Source: Pedobacter ghigonis | Lineage (GTDB): Bacteria; Bacteroidota; Bacteroidia; Sphingobacteriales; Sphingobacteriaceae | NCBI RefSeq assembly: GCF_903166585.1 | Contig: NZ_CAESCM010000015.1 | Location: 100,333-164,332, forward strand | Reading direction: 5' to 3' | DNA: 64,000 bases | In this document: positions 1 through 7,526 of the stretch, piece by piece | Layout of the letters: each line of letters begins with the position of its first letter | Numbering within the stretch: position 1 is the stretch's first letter | Position numbers and translations under genes: made by a program | The notes under the pieces: model-generated | Told to the model about the DNA's origin: nothing | Databases searched by the model: none | What the model saw: only the letters and a program-made list of their open reading frames with translations

Positions 1-28
1 ATTGAAAACAAACAACAACATAACTAAA

Positions 29-247
29 ATGAAGAAGATACTTTTCTCACTGATATTAATGATGGCTAGCGTACAATTATTTGCACAGGAAAATGGTGTG
101 GAAATGGCCGATAGTTTACGTAGCAATGGAAAGATTTACGTTGTTGTAATCTGCATTGTAATTATCCTGCTTGGCTTATTGGCTTATCTTTTCGCAATTG
201 ATAAAAGATTGAAAAAAATAGAAAAAGAGGGTAACAACGAAAAATAA
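29..247 (+). CDS. CcmD-like small membrane protein
   Basis: A 72-residue protein with an N-terminal hydrophobic, signal-like segment ending VQLFAQ and a single strong membrane helix at about residues 34-58, followed by a short basic tail (KRLKKIEKEG). This matches the small CcmD-family helper proteins that accompany CcmC in cytochrome c maturation. The ccmE and ccmF genes lie 7 kb downstream, as expected for a split Bacteroidota maturation locus. I chose the ATG at 29 rather than the in-frame TTG at 2 because the signal-like segment starts there. The call rests on size, topology and neighbourhood rather than on a diagnostic motif. Confidence 0.6.
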   Translation: MKKILFSLILMMASVQLFAQENGVEMADSLRSNGKIYVVVICIVIILLGLLAYLFAIDKRLKKIEKEGNNEK

Positions 248-878
248 GCGTTTCGGGGCAATGAGTTTACAACCTGTTTTAACTAAAAAACCGGAAAAAC
301 GTAATGTTTAAACCTTTTGGTTAGCGTGCTTTTTACCCTTATCTTATTGTAGTATAGGTTTTTATACTTTAAAAAATCGCTAATTAAATATACAAAACAG
401 TAAAGATGTAAATTACCTACTACATAGTATTGTTTCTTGCAAATTAATTGGTGATGTTTGATTAGTTATAAATTAAATCAACGGGACGATTTAGATTAAC
501 TTTAAGAGGTGATCAATTTTACATTGATCACTTTTTTTGTGCCCCTTTCCCTTTAAAATGGCCTTTGTTGTGCCGTTAATCAGATTATTTTAAGTATATT
601 TATTGGAGCTAAAATATTTTTTTAACTTTTTTTTATGCTTGTTTAGCGCTTCATATCTTGTCTAAATGTTTCGTTTTGTTTCGGATTTAAGCGTGGCATA
701 ACTGCCTCAAAACAGGTTTAAATATTGTTTTTGTACAGTTTGCTCAAAACGGTCTAAAGTGCCCTCAGTGGTACAAAAGATGTGGTGTTTGCTGTACACT
801 AAGTATTTTTGCATTTGGATATGTGCGGTTTTTTTAGGCAATTTTGCAGCGAAAACTTATTCATAAAAAAAATAAATA
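248..878. other. AT-rich intergenic region
   Basis: This 630-bp stretch has no credible ORF. It holds one clean intrinsic terminator (509-538) and, 68 bp before the gdh start, the sequence TATTTTTG at 804-811, which matches the Bacteroidota -7 element TAnnTTTG. No good -33 TTTG is found at the usual spacing, so the promoter is only tentative. The terminator is 260 bp past the preceding gene, which leaves room for a small transcript. Confidence 0.6.
509..538 (+). terminator. Intrinsic terminator
   Basis: Perfect 9-bp stem GTGATCAAT / ATTGATCAC (509-517 and 523-531) with a 5-nt loop, followed by seven T residues. It lies far from both flanking genes. Confidence 0.8.
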
Positions 879-2300
879 ATGGCTAATCTAGCAGACGAGA
901 ACAAGTTCTTTGCAGATGTTTGTAAGAACTTTGACAGTGCGGCTCAATTCACCAATCATCCTGAAGGTTTATTGAACCAGATTAAAACATGTAATAGTGT
1001 GTATCGTTTCCAGTTCCCAATCCGCCGCGGAAACGGTTTTGAAGTAATTGATGCCTGGCGCGTAGAACACTCTCACCACATGAGCCCTACAAAAGGTGGT
1101 ATCCGTTACAGTGAAATGGTTAACGAAGATGAAGTAATGGCGCTTGCAGCGTTAATGACTTACAAATGTGCCATTGTTAACGTTCCATTTGGTGGTGCAA
1201 AAGGTGGTATTAAAATCAACACCAAACAATATAGCGTTGCCGAGTTAGAAACCATCACGCGTCGTTATACTACAGAATTAATTAAGAAAAATTTTATTGG
1301 CCCTGGTATCGACGTTCCCGCACCTGATTATGGATCGGGAGAACGTGAAATGAGCTGGATTGCCGATACGTATATGACCATGAACCCTGGTCAGTTAGAT
1401 GCATTGGGTTGTGTTACCGGTAAACCAATTGCTTTGCACGGTATCCGTGGTCGTAAAGAGGCTACCGGCCGTGGTGTGGCTTACGCTGTACGCGAGTGTG
1501 TAGAGGTTGCAGAAGATATGGCTAAAATCGGTTTTAAGGCTGGTTTGGGCGATAAAAGGGTAATTGTACAAGGTTTAGGTAATGTGGGTTACCATTCTGC
1601 TAAATTCCTTGCCGAATTTGGTGCAACCATTGTTGGGCTTTGTGAGTTTGAAGGTGCCATTTACAACCCTAACGGATTAAACGTTGACGAGGTTTTTGCT
1701 CACCGTAAAAACACTGGTTCAATTCTAGGTTTCCCTGGTGCAAAAGATTTCAAAAATTCAATGGAAGGTTTAGAACAGGATTGCGATATCATCGTTCCTG
1801 CTGCTTTAGAAAACCAGTTCACTGAAGAGAATATCCGTAATATTAAAGCGAAAATTATTGCTGAAGGTGCAAACGGACCAACTACGCCGGAAGCTGAAGC
1901 AATTTTTACCGAAATGGGCGGTATCATCATTCCGGATATGTACTGTAACGCTGGTGGTGTTACCGTTTCTTATTTCGAATGGTTGAAAAACCTTTCGCAC
2001 GTGGCTTTTGGCCGTATGGAAAACCGTTACGCAGCTAACTCAAATGCGAATCTGATCAATACTTTAGAAAACCTGACCGGGAAAACCATTCTTCCTGAAC
2101 ACCGTTTAATGATTGTGAAAGGTGCATCTGAAATGGAACTGGTTAATTCTGGTTTAGAAGATACGATGATTCATTCGTACCACGAAATACGCGAAACTTT
2201 AAAGACTAAACCAGGTACGCAAACCTTAAGAACTGCAGCTTTTGTTAATTCGATTGATAAAATTGCTGTTTCTTATATGAATTTGGGTGTTTGGCCATAA
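879..2300 (+). CDS. Glu/Leu/Phe/Val family glutamate dehydrogenase
   Basis: A 473-residue amino-acid dehydrogenase that interconverts glutamate and 2-oxoglutarate plus ammonia in the cytosol. The N-terminal substrate domain has the glycine-rich stretch MSPTKGGIRYS, the lysine-containing segment around TYKCAIVNVPFGGAKGG, and the PAPDYGSG loop with the catalytic aspartate. The C-terminal Rossmann domain has VQGLGNVGYHSA. The length is slightly above the common ~450 of hexameric enzymes. It sits between ccmD-like and ccmE genes, has its own terminator, and appears monocistronic. Cofactor preference (NAD or NADP) cannot be read from the sequence by eye. Confidence 0.93.
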   Translation: MANLADENKFFADVCKNFDSAAQFTNHPEGLLNQIKTCNSVYRFQFPIRRGNGFEVIDAWRVEHSHHMSPTKGGIRYSEMVNEDEVMALAALMTYKCAIVNVPFGGAKGGIKINTKQYSVAELETITRRYTTELIKKNFIGPGIDVPAPDYGSGEREMSWIADTYMTMNPGQLDALGCVTGKPIALHGIRGRKEATGRGVAYAVRECVEVAEDMAKIGFKAGLGDKRVIVQGLGNVGYHSAKFLAEFGATIVGLCEFEGAIYNPNGLNVDEVFAHRKNTGSILGFPGAKDFKNSMEGLEQDCDIIVPAALENQFTEENIRNIKAKIIAEGANGPTTPEAEAIFTEMGGIIIPDMYCNAGGVTVSYFEWLKNLSHVAFGRMENRYAANSNANLINTLENLTGKTILPEHRLMIVKGASEMELVNSGLEDTMIHSYHEIRETLKTKPGTQTLRTAAFVNSIDKIAVSYMNLGVWP

Positions 2301-2334
2301 GAAGTCAATGCGCAAAGCATAAAGCTTAAAGTGA

Positions 2335-2371
2335 AAATCCTTGCAGATGTGAAATTTGCAAGGATTTTTTT
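2335..2371 (+). terminator. Intrinsic terminator of glutamate dehydrogenase
   Basis: An 11-bp perfect stem AAATCCTTGCA / TGCAAGGATTT (2335-2345, 2357-2367) runs into a T tract, 35 bp after the stop codon. Confidence 0.88.
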
Positions 2372-2394
2372 ATACTATTTTTTTAAAAAAAAAC

Positions 2395-2436
2395 CGTCAT
2401 TGCGAAGTATGAAGCAATCTTAATGCGATTGTTGCT
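2395..2436. repeat. Half copy of CGTCATTGCGA intergenic repeat (family A)
   Basis: The sequence starts CGTCATTGCGAAG and continues GAAGCAATCTTAATGCGATTG. This is the left half of the palindromic family seen complete at 31876-31938 and 54099-54185, but the right arm is missing. Confidence 0.55.
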
Positions 2437-2574
2437 GTAAGCCAAACCTTTCTATTTAAAAATGAACAGCCTACATTTCATAGTGCTGGCTTAGCCTTTC
2501 TGTACCTCCTGCCAATTTTTTAGATTAGCATCTGTCCCATCAGGTTTAGGCACAAAGGACGGTAAGGGAATGCG

Positions 2575-3927
2575 CTAATTAAAGCTTTTCAAAAGCTGGT
2601 AAAGTGCATTAATTTCCTGGTTTTTCAGTTCAAATTTACCCTCAACTTTAATTTTTTTATTTTCAATCCACTTACCTTTAATTTCTAAATATTTGGCAAT
2701 ATTGAAATAATGACTAATTAAAGGAATTTCAATTTGCTTATTCAATTTAATAAAATCGATACTTAGGTAAAAAGCATCATTTGATAATGTTTTTGCTGGC
2801 TTGATCCCAGAATTTTTGAATGTTGACAAATTCAGGTTTTCAGCCTCGCTGTTTATGTATATTTTATATAAAGGAAAGACATTTTTACTGATCATGTTGC
2901 TGTCGGGATTAATCAGTCCTTGTTTGGTCAAGTAACGCTTAAGCGCGTAACCATTCGAATTTAGGTTTAAGGAGATTGAAGGAATACTTCTTTTTTGCAA
3001 ACTTACTTTTTCTACCTTTTCAAAATCATCATTGTATTCGTACGTAATAATAGAATCGGTTTGTGTAATGGAGTTTGTCCACACAAAATCAAGATTGCCA
3101 TTGTAATACCTGCTTAAACTATCTTGTTCAAGACTAAAGTTTTTGAATTTGAAAACTTTATTTGAATCTGGTTTTAAATTAGCACGCAGCCAAAAATTAA
3201 TAGTATTGCCGGGGCTTTGTCTGTGCTGGAAAGGTTTATTTGTCGGTAAAATATTAGCTGCAGAAACAATATCATTAAAATTTATCCGTCCGTCGTTAAA
3301 ATCAATCCAGCCATTATGGTCTTTGTTGCTAAAAACTACATGCTTTTTTATTGATAGTTGTCCTGCAAACTTACTCGCGTTAACTTTTACTGTATTCTTT
3401 TTGTTTAAAATATTGAGCAGATCCGACTCAAGGTTTTCTACTCTTGAAGCTATTGCAAAAGCTGCTGCTTTACGGTTGTAGTAGATTACCAAATTGCCTG
3501 GAGACGATTTGGCCATGTTAATTCCTTCAGTTTTTTTTGTGATTTGAAGATGTAATACATTTTTGATAAAACTTTCAAAGCCACCAATACTCTCAATTTC
3601 CAGACGCGAAAATATAGCATCAGCTGGCTTATTGGCGAGGTTATAGAGGTAAATACTGGCGGGAATAGAAATGCCTGTAAACCGTTTATCGGGCTCTGCT
3701 GCGGCGGTATCTTTTTTTAAATGAGATTTAAAATAATACATCGGATGGCTTAACACGTTTACGGCAATTGTTTTGTAAAGTTCATCCACATTAATCTGAA
3801 TCAGGCTTGTGGCACTTTTAGGAATTTCAGTCTGTTCGGCCTGGTATGTTCTATATTTACTCATGCCGGCAAAAAAAACAAGCAGCAATAAAACTATCGC
3901 TGCTGTTATTTTTAAAAATTTTACCAT
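2575..3927 (-). CDS. Uncharacterised membrane-anchored protein
   Basis: A 450-residue protein with one N-terminal membrane helix (about residues 5-24, AAIVLLLLVFFAG) and a long soluble part predicted outside the cytoplasm. I recognise no domain or catalytic motif. It contains alternating polar/hydrophobic stretches (for example KPFQHRQSPGNTINFWLRA) consistent with an all-beta fold, and a middle segment with WTNSITQTDSIITYEY. It is the third gene of a minus-strand group 6829-2575 with a secreted 669-residue protein and a lipoprotein, so the three may act together at the envelope. A 153-bp gap with a strong hairpin separates it from its upstream neighbour. Confidence 0.7.
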   Translation of the reverse strand: MVKFLKITAAIVLLLLVFFAGMSKYRTYQAEQTEIPKSATSLIQINVDELYKTIAVNVLSHPMYYFKSHLKKDTAAAEPDKRFTGISIPASIYLYNLANKPADAIFSRLEIESIGGFESFIKNVLHLQITKKTEGINMAKSSPGNLVIYYNRKAAAFAIASRVENLESDLLNILNKKNTVKVNASKFAGQLSIKKHVVFSNKDHNGWIDFNDGRINFNDIVSAANILPTNKPFQHRQSPGNTINFWLRANLKPDSNKVFKFKNFSLEQDSLSRYYNGNLDFVWTNSITQTDSIITYEYNDDFEKVEKVSLQKRSIPSISLNLNSNGYALKRYLTKQGLINPDSNMISKNVFPLYKIYINSEAENLNLSTFKNSGIKPAKTLSNDAFYLSIDFIKLNKQIEIPLISHYFNIAKYLEIKGKWIENKKIKVEGKFELKNQEINALYQLLKSFN

Positions 3928-4015
3928 GATTAAGGTTAATCGGTTAATTGTCTAAATCGGTTAACGGTATTGGGTTTATTAGCTCAGTCGCCCTTGGTTA
4001 ACTATTAGGATTTCT

Positions 4016-4062
4016 AAAGTTGTCAACTTTCTGGCAATAGCGCCATTAAAGTTGACAACTTT
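4016..4062. repeat. Long dyad between two minus-strand genes
   Basis: The 15-mer AAAGTTGTCAACTTT (4016-4030) and its exact reverse complement AAAGTTGACAACTTT (4048-4062) flank a spacer that itself can pair TGGC/GCCA. Each arm is also palindromic around its centre base. The element can fold as one long hairpin or two short ones. There is no clear T tract on either side. Confidence 0.75.
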
Positions 4063-4080
4063 GAAAATGCCAACTGAAAA

Positions 4081-6090
4081 TTACTTAGCCGCATTTTCAA
4101 TTAAACTGAACAAATATTTTAAGGCGTTTTCATGACCGTTCGGAATTTCAGCACTGATATCGGCCGATACGAGATTGCCTTTAATCGGGTTCGATTTCAT
4201 ATACACATTACCCATTTTCTCTAAAGTGCTGTTAAATTTTTTAGCTGTTTCTTCGCCGCCAATTTCAGATGCTGGTACTTTGCCAACCAGGTTTTTAGCA
4301 TTAAACAAAAAGCTGAAATTATTTTTGCTCAACAGGTTCTTGTGTGTTTTGCTAATGGTGTTGTTTACCTGATTGCTATTTATGGCTTGTATTTCGGTTA
4401 ACGAATTACCGAAAAACACAATACCATCTTTAATCAGGAAATAAATATCAATCGGACTTTTCTTCTCTATTATTTTATAAATATTGCCATCAGCGCTTAC
4501 AAAATTCTTGTTTACACCATACTTAATCAGTTTGTTAATAAGCCTGGTATCGTCTGATGAAAACATGAAAAGGAAATCGGGCAAGGTTTCTTTTTTGGTT
4601 TTAACCACTTCCTTCTGTTTGTAATCATCGTCGTAATCGTACGTAGTGTAAGTTACATCTTTCGTATTCAGTCCGTTAATTACAAATAAGGCATCGCCTT
4701 TAATAACTTTACTAACTGCTTCCTCATCTAATAATAACGAAAGCAGGTCCGCACCAAGGTCCATTTCTTCATCCATACGGGCACCTAGGAACGAACCATA
4801 GGTTTGTTTCATCAGTTTCGGGAATTCTTCCAGGTAAGCTTTGGTATCAATGGCATAGCTCATAAAACCAATTGCTTTATCGCTGTTTACGTACTTTAAA
4901 AAGTTCTTGTTCAGCTTTTTGTTCATGATCTTTTTGTACGAATCTGCTTGTTCCTTTGCCAGTTCTAAACCGGTAGAAATACGGAAACTCTTATTATCCA
5001 TAAACAGTTTGGCATTTAAACTGCCGTAACCTTTCATCAGGCCGGTTTTGCCGTAAGTGCCAAATTCGGGTGCAACTGCATTATAAACATCCTGCAGGCT
5101 CGAAACCCAAAGCTCGGCAATGGCTTTACTATCTAAGCTGCTTGTGTAAGATTTGTTATTTTCTATCGATTCGTAATTGCCATTAAAAATCTGTTCTGCC
5201 TGTGCGGTCATCCAGATAAAGGCCAGTCTTTTTTTCTTTGCTCCCTGTTCGGCACGTTCCTGCTGATAGTGATCGTATTGGTCATTTACTTTTTCTCCTG
5301 CAGGTATAGCTTCAGCAGCATCCATAGCTGCATCTGCTATTTCTTCTTCTACCGGTTGCTGCTTTGGTTTTATTACTGATTTTTTCCTGATGGCTTTTTT
5401 CTTGCCAGTGGCTTTTTTAGCAGGCTTTTTGGTTGCTGTTTTTTGCTTCACTTTAACTTTTACAGGTGGCGCAGCTACGGTTTCTACAACAGGCTCGTCG
5501 GTTGTGGTTACATAGGTAGAATCTACAGCAACAGCAGCGCTATCAATCATTGTTGCTTCATCGTACTGAAACCGGATATCTTTAATGCCATAACGGGCCG
5601 ATTTAGCCGAATCGGCAAAAAAAGAGCCTTTAATGCTACCGGTAACAAAATACATCATATTGTTATTCCACTTAATGATGCTTGTACTATCAGGCAGCAC
5701 CATGGTTTTGGTATCGCCGGTGGTTTTAATTTTGCTGTCTTTGTTGTTAATCAGGCTTTCAAATTTGGCTGCATCTTTTAAAGGAATCAGGAAACAGTTG
5801 TAGCTAATGCTATCCGTTAACTGGTTAAAGTAGTACATGTTTTTATCGAGGTTGATTCCGAAATCCTCGATAGTGGTAAAGTTTTTCTCGAGCGATTTTG
5901 ATGTGCCTTCCAGTAGTTTTTTACCCACAAAAGATTCGTTAAAATCTTTTACAAACATCAGTTTAAAAATGTTGTCGCCTTTAATGGTAGCAACGGTAAA
6001 AGCGTTTGCTGGTATTTTTTTAACCAAATCCTGAGCTTTGGCCAAATTGAACAATAGCAGGAGGGAGAAAGAAAGTAGAATTTTTTTCAT
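4081..6090 (-). CDS. Secreted DUF4836-like protein of unknown function
   Basis: A 669-residue protein starting MKKILLSFSLLLLFNLAKAQ, a typical signal peptide cut after the AQ. The following IPANAFTVATIKGDNIF resembles the opening of DUF4836-type proteins of Bacteroidota (resemblance from memory, not searched). At about residues 200-270 lies a very basic, low-complexity insert rich in K, T, P and A (KVKQKTATKKPAKK), followed by an acidic segment. The start at 6090 is preferred over the upstream in-frame ATG at 6129 because it begins the signal peptide. It shares a transcription direction with the lipoprotein gene 58 bp upstream. Function unknown. Confidence 0.75.
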   Translation of the reverse strand: MKKILLSFSLLLLFNLAKAQDLVKKIPANAFTVATIKGDNIFKLMFVKDFNESFVGKKLLEGTSKSLEKNFTTIEDFGINLDKNMYYFNQLTDSISYNCFLIPLKDAAKFESLINNKDSKIKTTGDTKTMVLPDSTSIIKWNNNMMYFVTGSIKGSFFADSAKSARYGIKDIRFQYDEATMIDSAAVAVDSTYVTTTDEPVVETVAAPPVKVKVKQKTATKKPAKKATGKKKAIRKKSVIKPKQQPVEEEIADAAMDAAEAIPAGEKVNDQYDHYQQERAEQGAKKKRLAFIWMTAQAEQIFNGNYESIENNKSYTSSLDSKAIAELWVSSLQDVYNAVAPEFGTYGKTGLMKGYGSLNAKLFMDNKSFRISTGLELAKEQADSYKKIMNKKLNKNFLKYVNSDKAIGFMSYAIDTKAYLEEFPKLMKQTYGSFLGARMDEEMDLGADLLSLLLDEEAVSKVIKGDALFVINGLNTKDVTYTTYDYDDDYKQKEVVKTKKETLPDFLFMFSSDDTRLINKLIKYGVNKNFVSADGNIYKIIEKKSPIDIYFLIKDGIVFFGNSLTEIQAINSNQVNNTISKTHKNLLSKNNFSFLFNAKNLVGKVPASEIGGEETAKKFNSTLEKMGNVYMKSNPIKGNLVSADISAEIPNGHENALKYLFSLIENAAK

Positions 6091-6148
6091 TGGTAATTTG
6101 TTGTTGTGTGAGCATTGCAGCCTGCACAATTGCAGGTAAGCTGCTTTG

Positions 6149-6829
6149 TTATTTAGCTAGTTGTATTGAATTGGATACGTTAATTTTTCCGTTTATTAAA
6201 TCCGTAATAGGGCTTTTCAGCATCACTGCTTTTTTTGATTTCGATACATTTGATGCCGGATTGGTGCTACTTGTTACAAGCGATTCGAAACGGTAGATGC
6301 TGGTATAGGTAGCACCGGTAAAAACAGCCTTATCTTTCGGCTTTAATTTGTTGAATTCGGTTTTGGCGGTACCAATGGCCTGGTACTTTCTGTTGAAAGT
6401 TTTTGTAGCCTTGTTGTAAGTGTAGGATGAGGTATTGGTAGCCTTAATTTTTTGCTGGGCAAGGATGTTTTTGGTGATATTATTAATGTTGGAAACGTCT
6501 TTAAACGAAAAGCTAATGGTAGCGATAAAATTGTTAAAATCTGCTGTACTTTTTACGTTGCTTATTCCTTCCGATTTTTTTAAGTAAGCAACGGCCTCGT
6601 TCAATTCTTGCTGTATTTTCTGTTTGCTGGGCACTTTATAGCCTTGCACACTATCTAACAGCATTACCGAGGCTATTTTGGTTTTACTTTGGCTCAGGTT
6701 TATGGTGAGCGCCACATCGCCGGTGCCATCATTTTTCATCGAAATTTCTTCAATTACTTCAAAACAAGAACTTAAAAAAGGTAAAAGCGCAATAAAGAAT
6801 ATAAGCTTATAGCATTGGTTGAGACGCAT
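6149..6829 (-). CDS. Predicted lipoprotein of unknown function
   Basis: A 226-residue protein whose N-terminus (MRLNQCYKLIFFIALLPFLSSC) is a lipoprotein signal peptide with the lipobox LSSC, giving a lipidated Cys22. The mature part begins FEVIEEISMKNDGTGDVALTINLSQS, a beta-rich pattern. No catalytic motif is visible. It is the first gene of the minus-strand group 6829-2575, and lies head to head with ccmE. Confidence 0.75.
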   Translation of the reverse strand: MRLNQCYKLIFFIALLPFLSSCFEVIEEISMKNDGTGDVALTINLSQSKTKIASVMLLDSVQGYKVPSKQKIQQELNEAVAYLKKSEGISNVKSTADFNNFIATISFSFKDVSNINNITKNILAQQKIKATNTSSYTYNKATKTFNRKYQAIGTAKTEFNKLKPKDKAVFTGATYTSIYRFESLVTSSTNPASNVSKSKKAVMLKSPITDLINGKINVSNSIQLAK

Positions 6830-7051
6830 ATCAATCGCAGGTTAGGGGTTCGTTAATCAGTATTGGTTATCCGATGTCAAAATTAACAATTTAGGTGATG
6901 AAATTTTATCTCCTCTGGCAGATAAAGCAGAATTACTTAAGAACCGATATAAATAGTACAGTCTATCGGAAGGTTTTCTTTCAAAAAATCAGATGATTGT
7001 CAATATAAAGACAAGAAAACGGTAAAAGAATGCTGGCTATGCCTATTTTTT

Positions 7052-7059
7052 TATCTTTG
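7052..7059 (+). promoter_or_regulatory. Candidate -7 promoter element for ccmE
   Basis: TATCTTTG matches the Bacteroidota -7 consensus TAnnTTTG and lies 27 bp before the ccmE ATG at 7087. No clear TTTG is found at the -33 position. Its place inside the longer reading frame that opens at 7030 argues for the later start. Confidence 0.5.
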
Positions 7060-7086
7060 TTGCCAGCTTTTACAATACACATAACC

Positions 7087-7521
7087 ATGAAGAAAAGTGC
7101 CATTATTGGATTGATTACCATCGCCATTTCGGTAGGGATTTTATTTAGCTTAAATGCCAATACCGATACCTATTCTAATTTTAAAGAAGCAGCTTCTTCC
7201 AACAAGGAAGAACATGTGATGGGCTACTGGGAAAAATCAAAAGGTACCTACTACGATGCGGTTAAAGATGCCAACCATTTTTCTTTTTACATGAAAGATG
7301 AAAAAGGCGAAATCCGTCAGGTAATTTATAACGGAACCAAACCGCAGGATTTTGAGAAATCAGAAAAACTAGTACTTATCGGTAAAATGGATAAGGACAA
7401 ATTCTACGCATCGAAAATCTTAATGAAATGCCCATCTAAATATAATGATAACCTGGTAGAGGTAAATAAGGATGGTAAGGTAGACACCGTAGGGAAATAC
7501 GGCGAAAAAAAATATAACTAA
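7087..7521 (+). CDS. ccmE: Cytochrome c maturation haem chaperone CcmE
   Basis: A 144-residue CcmE-type protein with an N-terminal membrane anchor (residues 5-22) and an OB-fold periplasmic domain. CcmE carries haem from CcmC to the CcmF lyase through a covalent bond to one residue. That residue is normally a histidine in HxxxY. Here the matching motif is C115-P-S-K-Y119, the CxxxY variant described for some archaeal and bacterial CcmE proteins. It is followed after 5 bp by ccmF. I chose the ATG at 7087 because it starts MKKSAIIG, the anchor, and lies after a good -7 element. Confidence 0.88.
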   Translation: MKKSAIIGLITIAISVGILFSLNANTDTYSNFKEAASSNKEEHVMGYWEKSKGTYYDAVKDANHFSFYMKDEKGEIRQVIYNGTKPQDFEKSEKLVLIGKMDKDKFYASKILMKCPSKYNDNLVEVNKDGKVDTVGKYGEKKYN

Positions 7522-7526
7522 TTTTA

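Noticed and set aside
7030..7086. Upstream start for ccmE
   Set aside because: It would place a -7 promoter element inside the gene and add residues before the membrane anchor.
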